Source: Planktomarina sp.
Lineage (GTDB): Bacteria > Pseudomonadota > Alphaproteobacteria > Rhodobacterales > Rhodobacteraceae
DNA: 38,326 nucleotides
Reading direction: 5' to 3'
Assembly: GCA_020630015.1 (NCBI GenBank)
Contig: JAHDCF010000019.1
Location: forward strand, 1 to 38,326
The notes under the pieces were generated by a model. That model was not told where the DNA came from, ran no database searches, and saw nothing but the letters and a program-made list of their open reading frames with translations. How positions within the stretch are numbered: the stretch's first letter is position 1; each line of letters starts with the position of its first letter. This document shows, piece after piece, positions 9,731 to 19,418 of this stretch. The translations under genes were made by a program, and so were the position numbers.

Positions 9731-10327
9731 ATGCTTGTATTTTGGCAGCAAAAATTGGTGATCTTTTCGGTCCCAAAAACCGGATCATCGGCCATTGATG
9801 CCGCCCTCGCGCCCCATGCTGATATTGCGATTTCATCCCCACCCGTTCTAAAACACATGCCGGTCTATCGATTTAACCGTTTCATGACCCCGCTTTTTGA
9901 TGTTGTTAATTGGAAAGATTTCGAAAAATTCGCAATCGTGCGTGAACCTTTTGATTGGTTGGGCAGTTGGTATAAATACCGCAGCCGCCCCAGTTTGGAT
10001 GGTCAAGAAAACAGCGCCAAACATTTTTCATTTGATGAATTTGTCTTGGCTGCCATGAAAGGTAAGCCACCACCCTATGCCAATGTGGGATCACAGGCAC
10101 GGTTCTTAACTGGTGGGGTTGGCCCAGAAGGTGTCGATCACCTTTATCAATATGAACAACTTAATCTCGCTGTTGAATTTTTGGAAAATCGTTTGGGGCA
10201 TAAGATTGAATTGGCACAGAAAAATGTCTCTCCCGATCGTGAACGCACCCTGTCAGAGAATACTCGCACACGATATACCCGCAAACGGGCAGAGGAATTT
10301 GAAGTTTGGGAAAAAGCGCGACGTTAA
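9731..10327 (+). CDS. Sulfotransferase-family-like protein
   Basis: The 198-residue protein resembles short bacterial sulfotransferase-fold proteins. VIFSVPKTGSSAIDAAL (about 9-25) fits a beta-strand plus 5'-phosphosulfate-binding loop (PKTGSS). FAIVREPFDWLGSWYKYR (about 66-83) fits the strand and helix of the 3'-phosphate-binding motif with its conserved Arg. The family transfers sulfuryl groups from PAPS to sugars, lipids or proteins; the acceptor here is unknown. It is shorter than typical members (about 250-300), so it may be a reduced form. It is transcribed divergently from recA and its stop shares bases with the convergent cckA stop (TTAA, 10324-10327). Confidence 0.7.
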   Translation: MLVFWQQKLVIFSVPKTGSSAIDAALAPHADIAISSPPVLKHMPVYRFNRFMTPLFDVVNWKDFEKFAIVREPFDWLGSWYKYRSRPSLDGQENSAKHFSFDEFVLAAMKGKPPPYANVGSQARFLTGGVGPEGVDHLYQYEQLNLAVEFLENRLGHKIELAQKNVSPDRERTLSENTRTRYTRKRAEEFEVWEKARR

Positions 10328-12588
10328 TCCAACAGATCTTGCACCGATTGAATTAATGCCTGCAACGAAAACGGCTTTGCCAAGAAAGATGCGCTTGGCA
10401 CTTTCGATTGTTTGTCTTTCAAACTTTCGGCGGCATATCCGGAAATAAACAAAACCTTGGCTTTGGCACCTTGTTCGCGTGCTTTTTCAACCCAAGTTGG
10501 TCCGTCCATTCCGGGCATGATCATGTCTGTTACAAAAAGATCGAAGGTTTCTTGCGTTTTTGACAGATGCTCTAACGCTGCTTCCGCGCAATCAACTTCG
10601 ACCACCTGATATCCTTTCATGCGCAATGCGCGGGCTGCAAAGGCGCGTACGGGTGCTTCGTCTTCAACCAAAAGAACAGTCCCTTCACCGCTTTTCTGTG
10701 GCGCGATTTTTGGCGGGGCCTCTGGTTCCGGTTCAGGTATTTGTTCTGGGGTCGCCACGGGTAAAATCACCTCAAACGTTGACCCAATGCCTAGCTCGCT
10801 TTGTACAAATAGAAAACCACCCGACTGTTTTACAATCCCATATGCCGTGGACAAGCCAAGCCCGGTTCCTTCGCCTTGCCCTTTGGTTGACCAAAACGGA
10901 TTAAAAATTTTGGACAAATCATCCGGGCGTATTCCCACACCTTCGTCAGAGATTTTGATGGTTACATAGTCCCCAATAGGAATGATCGCCCCTTCCCTTT
11001 CGATGGCGCGATTGTGGGTTTTCACATCGGTTTCCACACGCACAGTTCCCCCATTTGGCATCGCGTCGCGGGCGTTCACAACAAGGTTCATAATCACTTG
11101 TTCCAATTGACGCTTGTCGGCCCGAATGGATTTCAAATCCCGATGATGCATGACCTCTAACTTCACTTTTTCACCCACAAGGCGGTTCAAAAGATGGGTC
11201 AATTCCGCCAAGGATTCCCTTAAATCGATCGTCTCTAACGACAGGGTTTGTTTGCGTGAAAAAGCCAACAATTGCCCAACAAGCGATGCCGCCCGATTTG
11301 CATTCAAATGGATCTGCATCAAATCACTGTGGTCGGGATCATTCTCGTCGTGCTTTAACAACAACAGATCGCAATGTCCTGATATCGCAGTCAAAAGGTT
11401 GTTGAAGTCATGCGCAACACCGCCGGCAAGCTGACCAATTGCCTGCATTTTCTGGGATTGCACAAACTGCGCTTCCAGGGATTTAAGTTCGGTGACATCG
11501 GTAAGTGCCGCAAAAACGAATGGTTCGTTTTGGGATTCAGCTTTGGTCAGCGCAACTTGCAAGATCACATCTTGATCGTCTTGCTTTAACTGCAAGAAAT
11601 CCCAACGCGTCAATGGTGGGCGTTCCAATGCCTCTTGCAACCAAGAATTGGCCGATCTTTGACCCGCAGAAAAAACAGAATTGATGTTTTGCATGGACGA
11701 CAGATGTGGCCCCAATAGTAATGTTGCGGCGCGATTGCAGGCAATAATCTTCCCATCAATCGAAAGTTTCAGCATTGCCACTGGAAGATTGTAAAAAATG
11801 TCGACATTGAATCGCGTTTTTGTTCCAGCATCCAAATCACCAAAGAAATAGAGATCGGCTTTCGTTTCAAGCGAACCGTCTTGGATGATCAGATAATCCT
11901 CGTGCCCATCACGGGTGCGCAATGAATTATGGGTGTTAATTTTCAATTCACCACCGTCAGTCAGCATTTTGGTTGACGTGACCAGCCGTCCGAACACGGC
12001 CTCAAACACACCGTTTACCTGCGCGATTTCACCATCGGGGTTCAGCCGTGCCATGGGAACACTGGCCTCTTGGCCCGTTGGGGTGGCAACATCATCAAAT
12101 TCATAAAACTGCCAAAGAAGCCCCCCCGCTTTGGGAAGTTTGGTCGCAAATGCGCGGTAATTTTGGCCATAGGAAACGATCAGGTCCGTTGCGATTTGAT
12201 TGGTATTGGCCAGCTCACACATCCGTTTCAATTGATGAGGCTGACCCGCGAACAAATCTTTCAGAACTGTATCCGGGCCATTGGTCAGTTGATCTTTGAA
12301 GATGGAATTTTGAAACGTGAATCTACCATCAAAATTGCTTATACAGATCGCATGAGGTGCGGAATTCAGTGTCTGGTGCAACGCACGGTTCGTGCCCCAT
12401 GACCGTATAAGCGATTTGTTTTCATCCAGGATTTTCACAAAAACGATAAAGGCAAGCGCTGAAACGATCCCCAACAACGCAGACCAACCCAGCGAAGACC
12501 CGTATGTCAAAACGACAAAACAAGTGGCGATCCCCACCGTTGTGAGGATCCAATTTTTATGCTTTGAAGCGATGCTTGAAGAAATCAT
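10324..12588 (-). CDS. cckA: CckA-type hybrid sensor histidine kinase
   Basis: The 754-residue protein has CckA architecture. Two membrane helices lie within about residues 13-54, followed by two PAS-like regions (about 67-170 and 260-365). The HisKA segment is QLAGGVAHDFNNLLTAI with phospho-acceptor His393. The HATPase domain has N505 (NLVVNARDA), the DEGVGI G1 box and GTGLGLSTAYGIV. After a Pro-rich linker comes a receiver domain with acidic VEDE (641-644), phospho-Asp688 and Lys738. In Alphaproteobacteria CckA feeds phosphate through ChpT to CtrA, controlling cell cycle in Caulobacter and motility or gene-transfer-agent functions in Rhodobacterales. It is downstream of guaB-rsmB, but the 45-base gap before it holds a CtrA-like box. 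Confidence 0.92.
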   Translation of the reverse strand: MISSSIASKHKNWILTTVGIATCFVVLTYGSSLGWSALLGIVSALAFIVFVKILDENKSLIRSWGTNRALHQTLNSAPHAICISNFDGRFTFQNSIFKDQLTNGPDTVLKDLFAGQPHQLKRMCELANTNQIATDLIVSYGQNYRAFATKLPKAGGLLWQFYEFDDVATPTGQEASVPMARLNPDGEIAQVNGVFEAVFGRLVTSTKMLTDGGELKINTHNSLRTRDGHEDYLIIQDGSLETKADLYFFGDLDAGTKTRFNVDIFYNLPVAMLKLSIDGKIIACNRAATLLLGPHLSSMQNINSVFSAGQRSANSWLQEALERPPLTRWDFLQLKQDDQDVILQVALTKAESQNEPFVFAALTDVTELKSLEAQFVQSQKMQAIGQLAGGVAHDFNNLLTAISGHCDLLLLKHDENDPDHSDLMQIHLNANRAASLVGQLLAFSRKQTLSLETIDLRESLAELTHLLNRLVGEKVKLEVMHHRDLKSIRADKRQLEQVIMNLVVNARDAMPNGGTVRVETDVKTHNRAIEREGAIIPIGDYVTIKISDEGVGIRPDDLSKIFNPFWSTKGQGEGTGLGLSTAYGIVKQSGGFLFVQSELGIGSTFEVILPVATPEQIPEPEPEAPPKIAPQKSGEGTVLLVEDEAPVRAFAARALRMKGYQVVEVDCAEAALEHLSKTQETFDLFVTDMIMPGMDGPTWVEKAREQGAKAKVLFISGYAAESLKDKQSKVPSASFLAKPFSLQALIQSVQDLLD

Positions 12589-12610
12589 ACCCCCTGTTGG
12601 AATGCCAAGG

Positions 12611-12626
12611 TTAATGAAAGATTAAC
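12611..12626. promoter_or_regulatory. Candidate CtrA-binding site upstream of cckA
   Basis: TTAA (12611-12614), seven bases, then TTAAC (12622-12626) matches the CtrA consensus TTAA-N7-TTAAC exactly. It lies 23-38 bases upstream of the cckA start, within the 45-base rsmB-cckA gap. Confidence 0.6.
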
Positions 12627-12633
12627 AAATGCG

Positions 12634-13800
12634 TTAAGCCTGCATTTCAAAGATGGCACAGAACAATCCATCGCCCTGGGCATCCGGATACCATTGTTGT
12701 TCGGATTTCAATTTCAAGCTGGGAAAAGTCGCGCAAAGCCATTCCACTTGATCTTGGTTTTCTTGCGGAAATATCGAACACGTGACAAAGGCGAAAAGCC
12801 CCTCGGCGTGTAAAAACGACAGGGCATTTTTGCAGATTTCTCGCTGTAAGCTTTGAAATTCCTCCAGTTTTTCTGACGTCATTGACCACATACCATCGGG
12901 CGATCGTCGCCAAGCACCGCTGCCCGAACATGGAACGTCACATACCACAACATCAAAGGGCGCATGGTTGTGAATTTGTTCTGTGAGCAGAGTTTTCACA
13001 AAAATCCCAGCCCGCTTTGACCGTGGGCCCAGATCTTTTAACCGGTTCTGCGACGCATCATGTGCAAACCAATTCGCATTCGCTCTTGCCGCCATGGCCA
13101 GTGTTTTACCACCACCCCCAGCACAATAATCTAAAACCTTTGCATCCTCAGGAACCGGGATCATATCTGCGACGGCTTGGGATGTTGGATCTTGAATTTC
13201 AAACAATCCAGATTGAAATTCATCGCTGGTTTGAAGCCTGCGTTCATTCTGGGTGACAATCAGCGCCGTGTCGCTGCGATCCACCGTTTTGGTTTCGATG
13301 CCCGACGCGGCCAAACGTATCTGCAATTCATCGCGAGACGTTATGAGGTTGTTTGCGCGAATCCCGATAGGCGCCCGGTGTGAATAAACGGTATCAAGCT
13401 CTCTTGCGCGGTCAGGCCCGATTTGCGCAATCAACTGATCAGCCACCCAATCTGGTAAATTCGCTTGCTTAGAAACATCGGCCAGCAATGCGCCAGTCTC
13501 GGATTCATCCAACGGCTTTGGGGAGTGCCCCTGCCCGTCAAAAATCTTATCAATTGAAATACCCCGATAAATCAGTAGGTTGGCGATCCAAGTTCGTGCA
13601 CCGGATGAACCTGAACCCCCATTGCAACGCCGTTTGTTCCGCACGGCGTCAAAAACGATGTCCCGGATGGCCGCACGATCCTTAGATCCTGCAAAACGGC
13701 TGCGTCGTGACCAATTTGTCAGCGCTTTTTCCACAGGCTGACCGTCAAGATACTGTTCAAGCACCTCGATCGCCGCGGAAACACGCGCACCTGGGGTCAC
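12634..13800 (-). CDS. rsmB: RsmB/NOP2/Sun-family rRNA (cytosine-C5) methyltransferase
   Basis: The 388-residue protein has an N-terminal NusB-like RNA-binding helical region (about 1-130) and a C-terminal Rossmann methyltransferase. The SAM site is DYCAGGGGKTLAMAA. The two catalytic-cysteine motifs are VCDVPCSGSGAWRRSPD and FVTCSIFPQENQDQVEW. RsmB methylates C967 of 16S rRNA in E. coli; other family members modify other RNA positions, so site specificity is inferred. It is somewhat shorter than E. coli RsmB. The start is a GTG immediately after the guaB TAA with AGGG upstream; no ATG lies near. Tight coupling with guaB is likely. Confidence 0.87.
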   Translation of the reverse strand: MTPGARVSAAIEVLEQYLDGQPVEKALTNWSRRSRFAGSKDRAAIRDIVFDAVRNKRRCNGGSGSSGARTWIANLLIYRGISIDKIFDGQGHSPKPLDESETGALLADVSKQANLPDWVADQLIAQIGPDRARELDTVYSHRAPIGIRANNLITSRDELQIRLAASGIETKTVDRSDTALIVTQNERRLQTSDEFQSGLFEIQDPTSQAVADMIPVPEDAKVLDYCAGGGGKTLAMAARANANWFAHDASQNRLKDLGPRSKRAGIFVKTLLTEQIHNHAPFDVVVCDVPCSGSGAWRRSPDGMWSMTSEKLEEFQSLQREICKNALSFLHAEGLFAFVTCSIFPQENQDQVEWLCATFPSLKLKSEQQWYPDAQGDGLFCAIFEMQA

Positions 13801-15267
<1,467 letters not shown>

Positions 15268-15428
15268 TCACTTGGCGGTTTCCTATCGCATGGGTTGGCG
15301 GATACTGAAAGGGGTTGAACGATATTCTTTTGTATTCCCAAGGGAAAAGCGCGCGTTTTTGACGGATTTTGCTTGATCCGGCTTCTTTTCAAAGCTCAAG
15401 TCCACGGGTGTCTTTGATTGGAAACCAC

Positions 15429-16673
15429 ATGCCTAAATATTCAATCGCAGTTATCGGTGCAGGGATGGTTGGTGTTTCAACGGCCATTTGGCTGCAACGC
15501 AGCGGCCACTCGGTGACTTTGATCGACAAAGGACAGCCTGGCATGGGTGCGTCTTACGGCAATGCGGGTTTGATCGCCCAATGGGCGGTGGCGCCCGTCA
15601 CATCCCCCAGTTTGTGGAAAGATGCCCCGAAATATTTGATGTCGCCAACCGGCCCCCTTTTCATTCAATGGGCATATTTGCCGAAACTTTTGCCATGGCT
15701 TTCGAAATTTTTGCCCCATGCCACGGATAAGGGCACCCGCGCCATTGTGAACAATTTGATCCCACTTTTGACCGACGCGGTGGATCAGCACAAATCCTTG
15801 GTTCAAGGCACGAACTTGGAAAAGTGGATCACCGACAGCAAATTTAGCTATGTTTATCCCAGCCATGATGCCTTTTTGGCGGATGCATATTCATGGGAAA
15901 TGAAGGCCACAGCAGGGTTTACCCCTAAGGTCATAACAGGCCCCGAAGTGCGCGAAGAAGAACCCATATTGGGTCCGTCGGCCGGGTGCCTTGCCGTTTT
16001 GGAAGGTCAAGGGCACATTACTAATCCTGCACGTTATATCCAAGAATTGGTTAAGGCGTTTGAAAGCAACGGCGGGCGGTTTGTAAACGCCGCGGTTCAA
16101 GATTTCACCAAATCACGCGGTGTCATATCCCAACTGGAAACAGACCAAGGCCCCATCCCATGTGATCGTGCGGTGATAACATCTGGGATTTGGTCCAAAG
16201 ATTTGATGAAACGTTTGAATTTAAAAATCCCTCTTGAAACCGAACGCGGGTATCACGTGATGTTCGAAAACCCATCACAGATGCCCCGAAATCCCATGAT
16301 GATCAGCGAGGGCAAATTTGGGGTTAACCCCATGGATGCAGGCCTGCGCTGTGCTGGCACGGTCGAACTGGGCGATCACCACAAAGGGCCAAGTCAAAAC
16401 CCAATCCGATCTTTGATGAAATACGCCAAGCGTTATTTTCCTGATCTGGCCTATTCTGGCACGCAAAAATGGTTGGGGTTTCGTCCCTCGACCCCAGATT
16501 CCGTACCGGCCATCGGCCCTTTGGGGCAAAGCGGTATTTATACAGGATTTGGTCATCAGCATGTTGGGCTAACAGCCGGGCCCAAAACCGGTCGATTGCT
16601 GGCTCAAATGATCGATGAGACCCCCCCAAATATCGACCTCAGCCCATACTCGCCGGATCGTTATTTAACCTAG
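15429..16673 (+). CDS. DadA-like FAD-dependent amino-acid/amine oxidoreductase
   Basis: The 414-residue protein is a DAO-family flavoprotein. The N-terminal Rossmann motif is VIGAGMVGVSTAIWL (about 7-21), with the ribose-binding acidic residue in VTLID. The C-terminal FAD region includes WLGFRPSTPDSVPAIGP and GFGHQHVGLTAGPKTGRL. The closest named relative is D-amino-acid dehydrogenase DadA, which oxidatively deaminates D-amino acids at the membrane and passes electrons to the quinone pool. Amines such as sarcosine-type compounds are alternative substrates. A TTG-started extension to 15369 is possible, but ATG 15429 directly precedes the FAD motif. The ferredoxin-ASKHA gene follows after 112 bases on the same strand; a functional link is unproven. 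Confidence 0.85.
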   Translation: MPKYSIAVIGAGMVGVSTAIWLQRSGHSVTLIDKGQPGMGASYGNAGLIAQWAVAPVTSPSLWKDAPKYLMSPTGPLFIQWAYLPKLLPWLSKFLPHATDKGTRAIVNNLIPLLTDAVDQHKSLVQGTNLEKWITDSKFSYVYPSHDAFLADAYSWEMKATAGFTPKVITGPEVREEEPILGPSAGCLAVLEGQGHITNPARYIQELVKAFESNGGRFVNAAVQDFTKSRGVISQLETDQGPIPCDRAVITSGIWSKDLMKRLNLKIPLETERGYHVMFENPSQMPRNPMMISEGKFGVNPMDAGLRCAGTVELGDHHKGPSQNPIRSLMKYAKRYFPDLAYSGTQKWLGFRPSTPDSVPAIGPLGQSGIYTGFGHQHVGLTAGPKTGRLLAQMIDETPPNIDLSPYSPDRYLT

Positions 16674-16785
16674 CCCGCCCCAAGATTTTAAGGTTTGACG
16701 CAGAAAGGCGATTTTGCGCCGCCACTGTCCTTTACCCCGGCAGTCACCGGCGTATGTATACACCAAGATATATCAGGACGGGATC

Positions 16786-18828
16786 ATGGCAGAGCATCTG
16801 GTTGTTTTTACGCCCTCGGGCAAACGCGGTACTTTCGAAACAGGCACCCCAATCTTAACGGCGGCCAGACAGCTTGGGGTCGATTTGGATTCGGTCTGTG
16901 GCGGACGTGGAATTTGTTCAAAATGCCAGATCACACCGTCTTATGGCGAATTCCCAAAACACGGTGTAACGGTTGCCGATGATGCCCTGACGCCATGGAA
17001 CAGTGTTGAACAACGATACAAAGACAAACGCGGCTTGATCGATGGGCGTCGCCTTGGGTGTCAAGCGACCGTTCAAGGGGATGTGGTAATTGACGTGCCA
17101 CCGGAAAGCCAAGTGCACAAACAGGTTGTTCGCAAACGCGCCGAAGCCCGCGATATTACCCTGAACCCAACAGTGCGTTTGTTTTATGTTGAGGTTGAAG
17201 AACCCGACATGCACAAACCATCTGGGGATTTGGAACGGTTGTTCACCGCGTTGAATGAACAATGGGAAATTTCAAACGCTGAAATTGATTTTCATTTACT
17301 GCCGGGCCTTCAACCCATTTTGCGCAAAGGGGAATGGAAGGTGACCTGTGCGGTTCATGAAGGCGTGGATGGCAAGCCCCCCACTGTTATGCATGTCTGG
17401 CCCGGGCTTTATGAAGGTACCGTTTACGGGATGGCGGTTGATCTTGGCTCCACAACAATCGCCGCGCATCTTTGTGACCTGCGCACCGGCGAAGTGATCG
17501 CCAGTTCGGGCCTTATGAACCCGCAAATTCGGTTTGGTGAAGATCTGATGAGCCGTGTTAGTTATGCCATGATGAACAAAGGCGGCGATGCGGAAATGAC
17601 CCGCGCGGTTCAAGAAGGGATGGATGCCCTTTTCACACAGATCGCCGCAGAGGCAGAGATAGATAAAAACCTGATCATGGATGCGGTGTTTGTGTGCAAC
17701 CCCGTCATGCATCATTTGTTTTTGGGAATTGATCCATTTGAACTTGGTCAGGCCCCTTTTGCCTTGGCCACATCCGACGCAATGCGTGTGTCGTGTCGCG
17801 ATTTGGGGGTTAATGTGCACCCTTCCGCGCGTGCATATCTTTTGCCCTGTATCGCGGGCCACGTCGGCGCTGATGCCGCTGCTGTCACGCTTTCTGAAGC
17901 GCCCGACAAATCCGAAGATTTGGTGTTGGTTGTGGATGTGGGCACCAATGCTGAAATTCAGTTGGGCAATCGGGAAAAGGTGCTGGCCTGCTCTTCGCCC
18001 ACTGGCCCTGCCTTTGAAGGTGCCCAAATCAGTGCGGGTCAACGCGCGGCCCCCGGTGCGATCGAAAAAGTGGAGATTGATCCCACCACCAAAGAACCAC
18101 GTTTCCGCGTAATTGGGTCAGACAAATGGTCAGATGAAGATGGCTTTGACGAAGATATCGCAGACAGCGGCATCACCGGCATTTGTGGGTCCGGCATTAT
18201 CGAAGTGATCGCAGAAATGCGTATGGCAGGAATATTGGATCAATCCGGATTGATCGGATCAGCCGAACAAGTTGGCACCCCCCGCTGCGTTGCTGATGGT
18301 CGGACAAATTCATATGTCCTGTTTGACGGCACAGCGAAAGGTGGGCCGATGGTGACAGTCACCAACCCAGATATTCGCGCAATCCAGATGGCCAAAGCAG
18401 CCTTGTATTCCGGTGCACGACTTTTGATGGATAAATTCGGCGTGGATGAAGTTGACCGCGTTGTCTTGGCTGGTGCATTTGGCGCGCACATCAGCCCCAA
18501 ACATGCCATGGTGCTGGGGATGATCCCTGATGTGCCATCCGAAAAGGTTACATCCGCAGGAAACGCCGCTGGAACGGGGGCGCGCATTGCCCTGATCGAC
18601 AAATCTCAACGAACAGCCATCGAAGAAACAGTTCGCAATATCGAAAAAATCGAAACGGCCGTTGAACCAAAGTTTCAAGAGCATTTTGTGAATGCATCGG
18701 CCCTGCCAAATTCGGCTGATCCGTTTCCTTTGCTGAAAGCCGCGGTGCCATTGCCCGAAGTGAACTTCAATACAGGTGGCGGGGATGCCGCTGCAGGTGG
18801 ACGGCGCAGGCGGCGGCGTACTTCTTAA
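16786..18828 (+). CDS. Ferredoxin-ASKHA corrinoid activation protein (RamA-like / DUF4445 family)
   Basis: The 680-residue protein starts with a plant-type [2Fe-2S] ferredoxin domain whose ligands are Cys38, Cys44, Cys47 (VCGGRGICSKC) and Cys92 (RLGCQA). A linker of about 120 residues leads to an ASKHA ATPase core: VDLGSTTIAAHLCDL near residue 230, VVDVGTNAEIQLG, ICGSGIIEVIAEM and VLAGAFGAHISPKHA. Proteins of this layout (RamA, RACo, AcsV) use ATP to drive one-electron reduction of inactive Co(II) corrinoid in B12-dependent methyltransferases. ATG 16786 is chosen because AGGACGGG precedes it and the ferredoxin fold starts at once; the TTG at 16714 gives a meaningless extension. The C-terminus ends in an odd Arg-rich tail after GGGDAAAGG. 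An MttB-type partner lies at 36485-38023. Confidence 0.93.
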   Translation: MAEHLVVFTPSGKRGTFETGTPILTAARQLGVDLDSVCGGRGICSKCQITPSYGEFPKHGVTVADDALTPWNSVEQRYKDKRGLIDGRRLGCQATVQGDVVIDVPPESQVHKQVVRKRAEARDITLNPTVRLFYVEVEEPDMHKPSGDLERLFTALNEQWEISNAEIDFHLLPGLQPILRKGEWKVTCAVHEGVDGKPPTVMHVWPGLYEGTVYGMAVDLGSTTIAAHLCDLRTGEVIASSGLMNPQIRFGEDLMSRVSYAMMNKGGDAEMTRAVQEGMDALFTQIAAEAEIDKNLIMDAVFVCNPVMHHLFLGIDPFELGQAPFALATSDAMRVSCRDLGVNVHPSARAYLLPCIAGHVGADAAAVTLSEAPDKSEDLVLVVDVGTNAEIQLGNREKVLACSSPTGPAFEGAQISAGQRAAPGAIEKVEIDPTTKEPRFRVIGSDKWSDEDGFDEDIADSGITGICGSGIIEVIAEMRMAGILDQSGLIGSAEQVGTPRCVADGRTNSYVLFDGTAKGGPMVTVTNPDIRAIQMAKAALYSGARLLMDKFGVDEVDRVVLAGAFGAHISPKHAMVLGMIPDVPSEKVTSAGNAAGTGARIALIDKSQRTAIEETVRNIEKIETAVEPKFQEHFVNASALPNSADPFPLLKAAVPLPEVNFNTGGGDAAAGGRRRRRRTS

Positions 18829-18840
18829 AAGTTCACCTAA

Positions 18841-18856
18841 ATTGATGCAGGTCAAT
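18841..18856 (+). promoter_or_regulatory. Candidate FnrL/Dnr-type box upstream of the Cys-repeat gene
   Basis: TTGAT-GCAG-GTCAA (18842-18855) matches the FNR-family consensus TTGAT-N4-ATCAA at nine of ten positions, extended by A and T to a 16-base dyad. Its centre (18848.5) lies 40.5-41.5 bases upstream of the start predicted from the CATAAT -10 element at 18877-18882, the standard class II activator position. An outer inverted repeat, AAAGTTC (18828-18834) and GAACTTT (18862-18868), is almost concentric with the box. Confidence 0.68.
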
Positions 18857-18876
18857 AATCGGAACTTTCTGCGCCT

Positions 18877-18882
18877 CATAAT
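18877..18882 (+). promoter_or_regulatory. Predicted -10 element of the Cys-repeat gene
   Basis: CATAAT differs from TATAAT at one base. No good -35 is seen, as expected for an activator-dependent class II promoter. The start would fall near 18889, just at the AGGAGG ribosome-binding site (18889-18894), giving a very short leader. Confidence 0.5.
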
Positions 18883-18901
18883 GTGTGCAGGAGGATCGAA
18901 T

Positions 18902-19276
18902 ATGTCTGATTCAACAACCACACCCAGGGGCACCTGCCTTTTTGCTGGGGAAACCTATTCTCAGGGCTCCAAAATTTGCAGCGCCGGCCGCAAGTTGGAA
19001 TGCGATAATGGCACTTGGGATGATATCGGTGAATGCAAAACTCACAAAGCGGAAGAAGCCGTAACGGATATTTCGGACGTGGGGGAAATGAAGCCGGCGC
19101 TGCGCAATTCAGAAATCACAGACACCGCACCTACCACCCCGTCGGATGATCGTCCCCCCGCCACCTGTTGGTTCAATGGCAATCAATTCACGCAAGGCGC
19201 CTTGGTGTGCAGCGGGGGCAGACAGATAATTTGCACCCACCATGGAACTTGGTTTCAAAACGGGCAGAACTGCTGA
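18902..19276 (+). CDS. Small protein with two tandem four-cysteine repeats (DUF1496-like), function unknown
   Basis: The 124-residue protein has two copies of one module. Repeat 1 has Cys12, 26, 34 and 45; repeat 2 has Cys89, 103, 111 and 124, giving C-x13-C-x7-C-x10/12-C. Both read TC-x-F-x-G ... QG ... C-S-x-G-R ... C ... GTW ... G-x-C. The pattern resembles DUF1496-like small domains, though I cannot confirm family membership. A low-complexity acidic linker (about 46-85) separates the repeats. There is no signal peptide, so it is probably cytoplasmic. ATG 18902 has a perfect AGGAGG seven bases upstream. It follows the corrinoid activase by 73 bases, with its own candidate FNR-type promoter. 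Metal binding or a disulfide fold are both possible. Confidence 0.85.
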   Translation: MSDSTTTPRGTCLFAGETYSQGSKICSAGRKLECDNGTWDDIGECKTHKAEEAVTDISDVGEMKPALRNSEITDTAPTTPSDDRPPATCWFNGNQFTQGALVCSGGRQIICTHHGTWFQNGQNC

Positions 19277-19377
19277 TCCGATTGGCGCTTGTCTGTTCGC
19301 GTGGTCGCATGATTGCATTCACAATTTTCAGTTAACCCATCGCGCGCCCGTGGATTGACTGTGTAACCTCAACCACT

Positions 19378-19387
19378 TGCACGTGCA
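19378..19387. repeat. 10-bp perfect palindrome TGCACGTGCA
   Basis: This palindrome has a CACGTG core and lies one base before the larger palindrome at 19389-19406, in the gap between two convergent genes. Function unknown; possibly a protein-binding site. Confidence 0.5.
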
Positions 19388-19388
19388 T

Positions 19389-19406
19389 TGTTTCGCGCGC
19401 GAAACA
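19389..19406. repeat. 18-bp perfect palindrome, parS-like arms
   Basis: TGTTTCGCGCGCGAAACA is a perfect 18-base palindrome. Its arms TGTTTC and GAAACA are those of the parS centromere site (TGTTTCACGTGAAACA), but the core is six bases (GCGCGC) instead of four (ACGT). As RNA it could also form a 7-bp stem with a CGCG loop followed by TTTT on the plus strand, a possible terminator for the Cys-repeat gene. It lies 13 bases from the convergent SDR stop. Confidence 0.55.
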
Positions 19407-19418
19407 TTTTGGGTGGGC

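Noticed and set aside
15335-15346. TTCCCAAGGGAA palindrome between guaB and the DadA-like gene
   Set aside because: Short and not matching a known operator; could be chance in a 176-base region.
16674-16785. Possible B12 riboswitch before the activase gene (GCCACTG at 16721-16727)
   Set aside because: The short motif resembles part of the cobalamin riboswitch, but the rest of the conserved core is missing and the gap is only 112 bases.
17296-18042. 248-residue open frame antisense to the activase gene
   Set aside because: Lies wholly inside a well-supported gene and has no recognisable features.
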